This document shows, one piece after another, positions 43,728 through 51,867 of a DNA stretch of 64,000 nt (within the stretch, counting starts at the first letter, position 1; every line of letters starts with the position of its first letter). This DNA comes from JBAWWY01 sp037144355 (GTDB taxonomy: Bacteria > Bacillota > Clostridia > Peptostreptococcales > Anaerovoracaceae). The position numbers and the translations under genes were made by a program. Under the pieces are notes generated by a model, which was given only the letters and a program-made list of their open reading frames with translations, was not told the origin of the DNA and ran no database searches. The DNA lies in NCBI GenBank assembly GCA_037144355.1, contig JBAWWY010000002.1, forward strand, positions 1-64,000, written 5' to 3'.

Positions 43728-44909
43728 GTGGGAAAGAAAAAAATTGTTATTATTTCTGTAATCGTAGTTTTTTTGGCTATAATCTTATTCGTAATTCTTT
43801 CAAATCAACCTGGAAAGGTCGAGAGCATTACCTTGGCTTTCGGTACATTTGAGGAAAAAGTTCTTGGTGTTGGTAGAATGGAAGCTGGTACTGAAAATCA
43901 GATAAAGGCTGAGGTATCAGGCACAATATTGAGTTCCTCATTCAAGGAAGGGGCTTCGTTGTCCCCTGGAGATATTATTTTTGTTATTGATGGATCCGAC
44001 CAGCAATTTGTGGTTGAAGAAAAAAAAGCCGCATACCAAACCGCCAAGGCGGAATTCCAAAATCTTATAGACTATCAACTTCCAACGGCAAATGGCAAGG
44101 TTCTTCAAACAGAATCTGATAAGAATCTAGCTTTTACAAACTACAATGACGCCAAATCCCTCTATTCTGAGGGCGCTATTTCAAATAACGATCTAATGGC
44201 AGCTGAAAACAGATACCAATCTGCTCTTTCCATTTGGAACTCGGCTGTCTTGTCCTATAAATCCTTGTCACGCAACGGCTCTTTATACCTGCAGAGTCAA
44301 TCCCAGCTGGAATCTGCAAAAGCCTCATATGATATGGCACAAGCTCAGTTGGAAAAGTACACCATCAAGTCATCGTCTAAATCTGTTCTGCTAAAGAAAT
44401 ATGTAGATGCAGGAGTTTATGTCCAACCAGGTCAATCCATTGCAGACATTGGGACTTTAGACAATCCATATATATCTTCAGAACTTGATGAAAGATATTT
44501 TCCATATATCAAAGCCGGTATGCCTGCCCTTATATTTATTGATACCTCGAATAAGTTCAAGGGTAATATTTCATCGGTCTCCCCTCAGATAAATGATGCA
44601 ACCGGTGGCTTCAGCATTAAAATCAAGCCATCAGAATTAATTCCATACAAGGCATCTAATCTAACGGTAAATATTGAAATCATTCTTGTTAGTGTTCCGA
44701 AAGCCCTAAGCCTTCCTGAAGGATATATCGTAAGGGATGGAAGCTCTTCATACGTTTGGCTCTACAAGGGTGGATCTATTGCTAAAACAAAAATTACGGC
44801 AGATGCAGCATTGTCAGGGAATGTCCTGGTTAAGTCAGGCTTAAGCGAGGGAAATGTGGTAGTCAAACCACAACCTGCTTATGTTGATGGGACCCGGGTT
44901 TCCATCTAA
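43728..44909 (+). CDS. Membrane fusion protein of an ABC exporter (HlyD/DevB-like)
   Basis: A 393-aa membrane fusion (adaptor) protein. A single N-terminal TM helix (KIVIISVIVVFLAIILFVIL) is followed by a lipoyl-like half-motif, an alpha-helical hairpin (about residues 90-210, AAYQTAKAEFQNLI to SYDMAQAQLEKY), the second lipoyl half and a beta-barrel (SVSPQINDATGGFSIKIK). Start is GTG at 43728 with AGAGGTGAT upstream, preferred over a TTG at 43713. First of three plus-strand genes (adaptor, permease, ATPase) in DevB-DevC-DevA order. The exported substrate is unknown. Confidence 0.88.
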   Translation: MGKKKIVIISVIVVFLAIILFVILSNQPGKVESITLAFGTFEEKVLGVGRMEAGTENQIKAEVSGTILSSSFKEGASLSPGDIIFVIDGSDQQFVVEEKKAAYQTAKAEFQNLIDYQLPTANGKVLQTESDKNLAFTNYNDAKSLYSEGAISNNDLMAAENRYQSALSIWNSAVLSYKSLSRNGSLYLQSQSQLESAKASYDMAQAQLEKYTIKSSSKSVLLKKYVDAGVYVQPGQSIADIGTLDNPYISSELDERYFPYIKAGMPALIFIDTSNKFKGNISSVSPQINDATGGFSIKIKPSELIPYKASNLTVNIEIILVSVPKALSLPEGYIVRDGSSSYVWLYKGGSIAKTKITADAALSGNVLVKSGLSEGNVVVKPQPAYVDGTRVSI

Positions 44910-44934
44910 TAAATATTAGTGGGGATATTTTCAT

Positions 44935-46131
44935 ATGTCTTACGAATTTAAAATAGCATTGCGATTTCTTATCCGTGGCAAAGCTCAAACGATTTTCATA
45001 TTGTTTGGAATAGCCTTGGGTGTTGCGGTACAAATATTCCTGGGCAACCTGATTACAAGCCTACAGGTTAGTCTTATTGACAGCACAATCGGGAATAGCC
45101 CCCACATTGTTGTGCTAAGGGAAGAGGATGCCATAACTAAAATGCTTAATTCTTCTACTGGATCCGACTTACGTGGGAATTATCCAACTTATACGAAGAA
45201 TCTAGAGAATTGGCAGCTTGTGGCCAATGAACTGCAAGGAGAAACCGGGGTCAAAGCTGTCTCTCCCATCATGCAAGGTTCGGCAATTGTAAGAGAAAGC
45301 GGTAAAGTACTTCCAGTTCAGATCAAGGGGATTCAATTGGAAAACGGAGATAAGATTTACCATCTTTCGTCCCATTTGGTTTCAGGCGATGCAAGGCTGG
45401 AGGGTAGCAGCGCTATGATTGGTAAAACTCTCGCCAAAGATCTTGGAGTTTCCCCTGGAGGCAGTATAAACGTTCTTCTTCCTGGTGGCGTCACAACTCA
45501 GTTTACAATCTCCGGCATCTTCGATTTAAAGAACGAAGCCAGTAATACCGGTTTAATATTTTTGGACTTGAAGCGGGCTCAGAATCTTTACGGCAGCGAA
45601 AACGCTGTGTCCTCCATTGAAGTCCAATTAAACGACCCTTTCAGTGCCGATGTTGTTGCCACTCAATGGAAGGCCAAATATAGCGGAATCAGTTTGGAAA
45701 ACTGGAAAGACCAAAACAGCCAGTTGCTCGTAGCTTTGACCAGCCAGAGTAGTTCTTCATACACAATACAATTCTTCGTAATCGTTGCTGTAACCTTCGG
45801 CATAGCCAGCGTATTAGCGGTTTCAGTTGTGCAAAAATCAAAACAGATAGGAATTTTAAAAGCAATGGGAGCAACGAGAAAAAGCGCAGCCCGCATCTTC
45901 ATATATCAGGGGCTGCTTCTTGGTCTTCTTGGGTCCATATTCGGCAGTGGCTTTGGGATCCTGCTTCTGCAGGCCTTTGGGTCTGCCAACAACACTTTTA
46001 CTATTACAGTGGACCCGAAAAGCGTTTTATTTATCATGGCAATATCTATTGTAGCTGGAGCTATATCTTCATTGATACCAGCACGAAATTCTTCAATGTT
46101 GAATCCTATGGAGGCGATTAGAAATGGATGA
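44935..46131 (+). CDS. FtsX-like ABC exporter permease (DevC/MacB-type)
   Basis: A 398-aa permease with the four-TM MacB/FtsX topology. TM1 (FILFGIALGVAVQIFLGNL) is followed by a large extracytoplasmic domain (residues about 45-270), then three TMs in the C-terminal part containing VVQKSKQIGILKAMGATRKS, the coupling helix typical of FtsX domains, and a final IPARNSSMLNPMEAIR motif shared with LolC/MacB. ATG at 44935. It overlaps the ATPase gene by eight bases. Mechanotransmission rather than classical transport is known for the family. Confidence 0.9.
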   Translation: MSYEFKIALRFLIRGKAQTIFILFGIALGVAVQIFLGNLITSLQVSLIDSTIGNSPHIVVLREEDAITKMLNSSTGSDLRGNYPTYTKNLENWQLVANELQGETGVKAVSPIMQGSAIVRESGKVLPVQIKGIQLENGDKIYHLSSHLVSGDARLEGSSAMIGKTLAKDLGVSPGGSINVLLPGGVTTQFTISGIFDLKNEASNTGLIFLDLKRAQNLYGSENAVSSIEVQLNDPFSADVVATQWKAKYSGISLENWKDQNSQLLVALTSQSSSSYTIQFFVIVAVTFGIASVLAVSVVQKSKQIGILKAMGATRKSAARIFIYQGLLLGLLGSIFGSGFGILLLQAFGSANNTFTITVDPKSVLFIMAISIVAGAISSLIPARNSSMLNPMEAIRNG

Positions 46132-46918
46132 TTTGAAAATGGATGATTCTATTTTACTTCAGGGTTTAAATCTAATAAAAGACTACGGCCAGGTGCAAAA
46201 GACCAGAGCCTTGTTTGGTATTGATATTACTTTGCATAGCAAGGAATTTGCTAGTTTGATTGGTCCTTCCGGCTGCGGAAAAAGCACATTGCTTAGTATC
46301 CTCGGTGCTTTGGATAAACCAACCGAAGGCACCCTTCTTTTCAATGGAAGGGATTTAGCCCTTATGACGGAAACAGAATTGGCAATTTTCAGAAACAAGA
46401 ATGTCGGCTTCGTTTTCCAGTCTCATCACCTATTGCCGGAATTTTCAGCTTTGGAAAATGTTCTAATTCCATCTTGGATTGAAAGCGGATCTGCGGACAC
46501 AAAGAAAAAAGCCCGAGCAATCGAGCTTCTTGAAACAGTTGGATTAGCAGATAAAATGAACAATCCCGCCAACAATCTATCTGGCGGCCAGCAACAAAGA
46601 GTTTCCATAGCCCGTTCCCTGATCAACAATCCGGACATAATACTTGCCGATGAGCCAACTGGAAACCTGGACTCTGAAGCGACTGAGCAAACTTATGATC
46701 TATTGAGGTCCATAAACAAGCAAATGGGCACTGCCTTTTTAATAGTAACCCACGACAGGCACATTGCGGAAAAATCAGATCGCGTAATTGAAATGCTGGA
46801 TGGCCGCATCATAGATGATTATTTGACGGTCTTGAAGGATAAGGACGAGCTCTGGAACCATCTAGCTCCTTCCAATTGCAAATATTGCGGGGCGGAATTG
46901 CTTAAAACCCCCAGATAA
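46124..46918 (+). CDS. ABC exporter ATPase (LolD/MacB type) with C-terminal CxxC
   Basis: A 264-aa ATPase. Walker A is GPSGCGKST (about 47-55), the Q-loop is FVFQSHHLLPEF, the signature LSGGQQQRVSIARSL and Walker B ILADEPTGNLDS; all are intact. It has a C-terminal extension ending in NCKYCGAELL, a CxxC that could be half of a zinc ribbon, beyond the usual LolD length of about 230. ATG at 46124 with GGAGG nine bases upstream, inside the permease gene. It completes the exporter complex; no outer-membrane component is expected in this presumed Gram-positive. Confidence 0.93.
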   Translation: MDDLKMDDSILLQGLNLIKDYGQVQKTRALFGIDITLHSKEFASLIGPSGCGKSTLLSILGALDKPTEGTLLFNGRDLALMTETELAIFRNKNVGFVFQSHHLLPEFSALENVLIPSWIESGSADTKKKARAIELLETVGLADKMNNPANNLSGGQQQRVSIARSLINNPDIILADEPTGNLDSEATEQTYDLLRSINKQMGTAFLIVTHDRHIAEKSDRVIEMLDGRIIDDYLTVLKDKDELWNHLAPSNCKYCGAELLKTPR

Positions 46919-46924
46919 TTAAAT

Positions 46925-48484
46925 TTAGTATCTAAAATAATTTACAATTTTAAGTTCGTTTTCAACTGGCTCCAACTGATATAGCCATTTGTAATCCTTA
47001 GTCACCGAAACATTGTCTTCCGTAACTTTAATACGTTCATGTGTCCAAACATACAAGTAATTTGTTGTCTGCCTTATTTCTCCTATTTCAAGAAGTTGGA
47101 ATTCTTCAGTAAGATCGCTATTTCTCTTGAATCCCAAGACATTTTCCCTTGCTTTTGTATCTTCTTTTGTCAAAGCAATTGCATCTTCTTTCCCAGAGTT
47201 CACATAATCTATCCACAATGAGTCAAATTTTACAATTGTCCCAACAACTGACTGGTCCATGTAAACCGGCTTTGTATCTTTGTCTATAAACCATACATTG
47301 TTGGAAATCGGAATAGAAGTTGCTATGTCGGGATCCTTGTAGGTCACATTTGGGAAGAATTTAAATGTTTCATTATATTTAATTTCTTTTATATTCACAT
47401 TGTTTGAAAGTTGCGTTGCAACAAGCGCGCTTTTGTCTGCCATGGGAATTGGGTCAGGAGTTACAATTGTTGATCCCGTTCCATCCCCATTTGTCCCATC
47501 TGGATTGGTTGTGCCGTCCCCGGTTCCGTCAGGATTAGTATTCCCATTATCCGGTGGCTTTACCGCGTCATCAGTTTTCCCTCCGAATATATTGTTTATT
47601 CCTTCAGATAGATTGCCCTGAAATGCAATTATCGATGCCGCTGCACCGCTATCCGGCAGGAAATATTTAATACTTAGAATACCAGCCTCCACAACAACAA
47701 TTACTGCAATTATTGCGAGTATGATAAAGAGAACAATCCTGCCTTTGTTTCTGGGTTTTCTATCAGGTGGGGATATTGGAAAGTTTATTTCAGACCTTTT
47801 ATCAGTCTGCGATGGTTTATAACTTGAGCTTTGTTTAAAGCTGCTTTGAGCATTGTTGCCCTTGCTTTTCGTTTCAAACGTTTCCGCCGAACCAGCAAAT
47901 GCCGCATCAATCTTTTCGGCCAAGTCGTTGGTTCTAATAGTCGGCTCTTCAATCTTTCTAACTGGCATAGTATTTTGGAGCAAGAAATTATCAGTCTTTG
48001 GAATATTTTCTCCATCCTCAATTTTAGTCTCGCCAACTCTGTTCGATTGTTTAGCTAACTTCGCTTCCGCCTCATAATTTGGTTTATTTATTGAAAGCTT
48101 TTCAAACTCTTTGTCTAGAAGTTTTTGAAAGTCCTCGCTTTTCTTGTTTAATGTAAAAAATTTGTCGATTTCAGTTTCGCTTTCCATTTTCTTTTCTTCG
48201 AGAGTCTCTGATTTTGGAAGCTCAAATTTTTCTGCCTTGTCGTCCCAAACAAATTCCAATGGTTCCTCATTGCGAACAGGTTTGCTGAAATCGTGCACAT
48301 TCCAGTGAAACTCCGTTTCTTCGCTCTTTTCTTTTGGTTTTGACGAAAACCCAAAATCATCGGAAGAACTATTGAATACTATTTCCGGCTTTTCTGATTT
48401 TTCCTCAGAAGGAACTTTTGCCCCACAGGTTTGACATATCAAACTTGATTCTGAAAGTTGTTCACCACAAATTTTGCAATACAT
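46925..48484 (-). CDS. Zinc-ribbon membrane protein with Thr/Gly/Asn-rich linker
   Basis: A 519-aa protein starting with a zinc ribbon (CKICGEQLSESSLICQTCG, four Cys), then about 240 charged, low-complexity cytoplasmic residues. One TM helix follows (RIVLFIILAIIAVIVVVEAG, about 245-270), a Gly/Thr/Asn-rich extracytoplasmic linker (NTNPDGTGDGTTNPDGTNG) and a folded C-terminal domain of about 150 residues. This architecture resembles clostridial zinc-ribbon/TM proteins with an extracellular NTF2-like or DUF4352-like domain, but I do not recognise the last domain with certainty. ATG at 48484 with AGGAGAG upstream. It follows the small membrane gene by 13 bp. Function unknown. Confidence 0.75.
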   Translation of the reverse strand: MYCKICGEQLSESSLICQTCGAKVPSEEKSEKPEIVFNSSSDDFGFSSKPKEKSEETEFHWNVHDFSKPVRNEEPLEFVWDDKAEKFELPKSETLEEKKMESETEIDKFFTLNKKSEDFQKLLDKEFEKLSINKPNYEAEAKLAKQSNRVGETKIEDGENIPKTDNFLLQNTMPVRKIEEPTIRTNDLAEKIDAAFAGSAETFETKSKGNNAQSSFKQSSSYKPSQTDKRSEINFPISPPDRKPRNKGRIVLFIILAIIAVIVVVEAGILSIKYFLPDSGAAASIIAFQGNLSEGINNIFGGKTDDAVKPPDNGNTNPDGTGDGTTNPDGTNGDGTGSTIVTPDPIPMADKSALVATQLSNNVNIKEIKYNETFKFFPNVTYKDPDIATSIPISNNVWFIDKDTKPVYMDQSVVGTIVKFDSLWIDYVNSGKEDAIALTKEDTKARENVLGFKRNSDLTEEFQLLEIGEIRQTTNYLYVWTHERIKVTEDNVSVTKDYKWLYQLEPVENELKIVNYFRY

Positions 48485-48497
48485 GTTTTCTCTCCTA

Positions 48498-48956
48498 TTA
48501 CTTCTTAATCTTGGCTTCCAAATCTTTTCTTGTATAAACTTTGCCACTCTTGCCTATATATTGCTCATCTTGAATTATTGCCTTGTCTTCATTTGAGATC
48601 TGATTGTCTTCTTCAATTGGAATCTGATTGATCTTTGCATTTACATGCGTGATTTCAATTGGTTCTTCATCTGCCAATACATGGATTTTATTTGATGGGA
48701 TATCTTCTAGTGCAATGTTCTCGGCCAAAACTTCAACTTCTCCGATTTTCTCCTGAATCATTTCAAGTCTATCTTCAATCTCTTTGAGTTTTTCTGTCCT
48801 ATGGCTGATTTTCCAGTACCAAAGTCTTGGGGCTCTCAATATCAACCAGACAAAAAACAAAATCACAATGATCATCGCAACTACAATAATCATTTCCATG
48901 TCGTACTTTATGATATTCCCAAATAAATCAAATTGAAGATTGCCAGAATCCTGCAT
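48498..48956 (-). CDS. Single-pass membrane protein with cytoplasmic coiled coil
   Basis: A 152-aa protein I do not recognise. One TM helix (MIIVVAMIIVILFFVWLIL, about 22-40) is followed by basic residues and a predicted coiled coil (TEKLKEIEDRLEMIQEKIGE, about 55-75), then an acidic tail ending in KVYTRKDLEAKIKK. ATG at 48956 with AAGGA upstream. It precedes the zinc-ribbon membrane protein by 13 bp, so the two are likely coexpressed and may interact at the membrane. Confidence 0.7.
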   Translation of the reverse strand: MQDSGNLQFDLFGNIIKYDMEMIIVVAMIIVILFFVWLILRAPRLWYWKISHRTEKLKEIEDRLEMIQEKIGEVEVLAENIALEDIPSNKIHVLADEEPIEITHVNAKINQIPIEEDNQISNEDKAIIQDEQYIGKSGKVYTRKDLEAKIKK

Positions 48957-49111
48957 ATTTTTATCCTTGTATACAAAATAGCACTTTAAGTATTTACAAT
49001 TATATAATAATGCTCTTTTAATAGCAATTCTTATAATAGCAAGGCCTCAAGTCTTTCCTTTTTAATTTAAGAAAATATAAATATTCCGCGCCTGGCTATA
49101 AAACAAGGAAC

Positions 49112-49134
49112 AACGCCATTCTATGAATGGCGTT
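49112..49134 (-). terminator. Possible terminator overlapping a stop codon
   Basis: A perfect 10-bp stem (49125-49134 with 49112-49121) and three-base loop on the minus strand enclose the TAG stop of the REC/GGDEF/HD-GYP gene. The trailing GTTCCTTGTTTT is a weak T-tract, so the terminator call is tentative. Confidence 0.5.
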
Positions 49135-51421
49135 TCATTTCTTTTCCCATGACTTGCTCGACGAATATTTTCGCAATTTCTGGGTCGAATTGATTGCCAG
49201 AGCATTTTATTATCTCGCCAATCGCCTCGCCTTCATCTACTTGTTCTTTATACTTCCTATGGGAAGTCATGGCGTCATATGAATCGGCGATTGCAATTAT
49301 TCTTGCTTGCAAAGAAATAGAATTGCCCTTCAATCCTTTTGGGTACCCCGAACCATCCCATTTTTCCTGATGCTCAAGCACATAAATAGCGATCTCGGAA
49401 AACTCATTTACCGAGCTTAATATCCTGTATCCTATCTCTGAATGTTTCTGAATTTCCTTAAACTCTTCCGCTGTCAATTTATCAGGTTTATTTAGGATTT
49501 TTTCATCTATTCCAATTTTCCCGATATCATGCATTAAACCGGCAATTTTTAATTGTTTTACCATATCATTATCAAGGTTCATTTTTAAAGCAATCGCTTC
49601 GCATATCTCGCTTACTCTTTTTGAGTGAAGCATTTCTCTTGGGTTCTTTTCATACAAAGTGTTCATTACTAAATCTATGGTCTTGCTTCTCATGCTTGAT
49701 GTTTCATATAGTTTTTTCCTATACAAATTATTTTCTGTTTTACTGAATATTTCTTGAATATCCTCTTCAACGGCAGATTTTGTTTCGAATCCAAATGAAA
49801 TCGATACATCGATTGCTCCTATTTTTTCATCTTTAGCAAACTCTTTAATTCTTAAAATAACTTTATCCGTTTCCGCAGCAGTTGTATCCGGTAATATAAT
49901 AACAAACTCATCTCCACCTAATCTGGCAACGATATCATCAGCCCTACATGCCCTTTTAATAACTTTGGCGACTTTTATTAATAGTTCATCCCCTATTGGA
50001 TGACCAAAAGAGTCGTTAATTAGTTTCAAACCATTTACATCGCCAATAGCTAATGTAATCGGTAGATTCCTAACCGTATCCAACCTTCTAAGTTCCTCTT
50101 CATAAAATCTTCTATTATAAAGGCCGGTTAATTGATCGTGGTAGCTTAGGTATAATATTTCTGCTTCAGTTTTTTTCCTAGCATCTATATTTCTGCTTAT
50201 GCCTACTACCTCTATTTCACAATCATCGTTGTATCTATATCTCGTTGAAATTTCAACCCAGATCAAAGCTCCATTTTTATGCTTTTGCTGAAGCTCGCTT
50301 ATATAAGGCTTGGCATTTTGGGGATCCTCCAAAAATTCTTCTACATTTACACCAATTGCCTTTTCCACAAATAAAAAGGAGTCTGGAGCCAATGAATCGG
50401 ATAAACTTTCTTTTAATGCTTCATTAACGGTTAGTCCCCTCAATTCAAAAATAGAAGGGCTAACATATGTAAATTGATTTTGCGTTATGTTGAAAATCCA
50501 TATTACATCTGAGGCATTCTCTGTTATCAATCTGTATTTTTCTTCGCTGGCTTTTAACAATTCTTCGCTCAATTTTCGTTGAGTTACATCATATTGGTTG
50601 CCAAAATGACCAATTATTCGATTTTGAGAATCGTATAAACAAATATAATCCCCTTCTACGTATATTCTTTCGCCATTTGAAATATTCTGCCACTCGGCAA
50701 TATGAATGTGGCCATTATCGAATAAATTTCTCCAGATTTTACTTTGCACCTCAACATCAAATCCAATCAGTTGGTTGGGAGTTTTATATAGATATTCTTC
50801 TTCTGTCAAGTGATACATATTAAGCATTGTTTGGTTTGCCTTTGTTATCCTTTGATGGTCAAAAACGTATTCGAGAACCTTTTCCTTATCTGTCTTTTCA
50901 TTCCACTCAATAGGTTCGTCTATCATCATAAAGAAAAACCCGCTTAATGACTGCCTGAAAAAAAGATTTAATCTCTCTGAACTTTCAATAAGCGACTTTT
51001 GAGCTTCCAAAAGTTCTTCTTTGTCTTTCGATTCCCTTATAGCTCTTTCTACAGAGTGGATAAGTCTTCCTATTTTATCTTTAGAAACATAATCGACCGC
51101 ACCATTCTTTAAAAGCTCAACAGCCGCTTCCTCTCCTATGCCTCCAGAAAGACATATCAATGGGGTATTTGGGCTGATAAGTTTTAGATGTTCAAGTGCT
51201 TCAAATCCTCCAAAATCAGGCAGGATGAAATCGGATAAAACTAGATCGTACTTTTTTGTAGAAATTGCTGAAATAAACTCATCCTCTTTCATTACAGTAT
51301 CAATATGAAAATCTTGCTTAAGATTTTCACGTAGGTACTCGTAAATGAGGGAAGAATCCATAGGCGAGTCTTCCAATGATAAAATCTGCAATTGTACTTT
51401 TACATCTTCTGAGTTAATCAT
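49121..51421 (-). CDS. Response regulator with PAS, GGDEF and HD-GYP domains
   Basis: A 766-aa soluble c-di-GMP regulator. Order: receiver domain (about 1-120, phospho-Asp in YDLVLSDFILPDFGG), PAS (about 150-280), PAS with FTYVSPSIFELRG (about 295-410), GGDEF (motif ARLGGDEFVIILPD) and HD-GYP (MHDIGKIGIDEKILNKP and QEKWDGSGYPKGLKG). Enzymatic motifs look complete. The ATG at 51421 is preferred; an ATG at 51451 lies inside the upstream regulator gene and has no clear site. It follows that gene by four bases. The GGDEF/HD-GYP half is a near paralogue of 13270-15561. Confidence 0.9.
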   Translation of the reverse strand: MINSEDVKVQLQILSLEDSPMDSSLIYEYLRENLKQDFHIDTVMKEDEFISAISTKKYDLVLSDFILPDFGGFEALEHLKLISPNTPLICLSGGIGEEAAVELLKNGAVDYVSKDKIGRLIHSVERAIRESKDKEELLEAQKSLIESSERLNLFFRQSLSGFFFMMIDEPIEWNEKTDKEKVLEYVFDHQRITKANQTMLNMYHLTEEEYLYKTPNQLIGFDVEVQSKIWRNLFDNGHIHIAEWQNISNGERIYVEGDYICLYDSQNRIIGHFGNQYDVTQRKLSEELLKASEEKYRLITENASDVIWIFNITQNQFTYVSPSIFELRGLTVNEALKESLSDSLAPDSFLFVEKAIGVNVEEFLEDPQNAKPYISELQQKHKNGALIWVEISTRYRYNDDCEIEVVGISRNIDARKKTEAEILYLSYHDQLTGLYNRRFYEEELRRLDTVRNLPITLAIGDVNGLKLINDSFGHPIGDELLIKVAKVIKRACRADDIVARLGGDEFVIILPDTTAAETDKVILRIKEFAKDEKIGAIDVSISFGFETKSAVEEDIQEIFSKTENNLYRKKLYETSSMRSKTIDLVMNTLYEKNPREMLHSKRVSEICEAIALKMNLDNDMVKQLKIAGLMHDIGKIGIDEKILNKPDKLTAEEFKEIQKHSEIGYRILSSVNEFSEIAIYVLEHQEKWDGSGYPKGLKGNSISLQARIIAIADSYDAMTSHRKYKEQVDEGEAIGEIIKCSGNQFDPEIAKIFVEQVMGKEMKRHS

Positions 51422-51425
51422 TAAT

Positions 51426-51866
51426 TTATTCTCTTTCTTGTGGTAATTCATTTATAATAGCCCAAAATACTCCGATTGCTTTGACAACTTCAGCAAAATC
51501 AGAAAAATCAACAGGCTTTACCACGTATGCGTTTACTCCCAACTCGTACCCTTTTATAAGATCCTGCTCTTCTCTAGAAGAAGTAAGCATTATAACAGGT
51601 ATTAGTTTTAATTTTTCATCCTTTTTTAGTATTTCTAAAAGCTCTAACCCATCCATACGTGGCATTTTTAAATCCAAAAGTATCATGCCTGGATTCCCGG
51701 GTTTCCTATCTTTGAACTGCCCCTGCCGATTTAAATACTCTAAGGCTTCAACCCCATCATTAACAACCACTACTGGGTTTAAAATCTTGTTTTCCTTTAA
51801 TACTTCCTTTGTCAATTCTACGTCAAGCTTACTGTCTTCCGCGTAAAGAATCGTTCGCATATCCAT
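51426..51866 (-). CDS. Single-domain response regulator (Rcp1-like)
   Basis: A 146-aa stand-alone receiver domain. Acidic residues in YAEDSKLD (about 8-15), phospho-acceptor Asp65 in ILLDLKMPRMDG, then Thr/Ser in MLTSSREEQD and Lys in VVKPVDF complete the active site. The insert NRQGQFKDRKPGNPG before the phospho-site is typical of Rcp1-type regulators that partner bacteriophytochrome-like kinases. It overlaps no output domain, so it probably acts as a phosphorelay intermediate or as a regulator of the kinase. It lies between the kinase and the c-di-GMP regulator and is translationally close to both. Confidence 0.92.
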   Translation of the reverse strand: MDMRTILYAEDSKLDVELTKEVLKENKILNPVVVVNDGVEALEYLNRQGQFKDRKPGNPGMILLDLKMPRMDGLELLEILKKDEKLKLIPVIMLTSSREEQDLIKGYELGVNAYVVKPVDFSDFAEVVKAIGVFWAIINELPQERE

Positions 51867-51867
51867 C

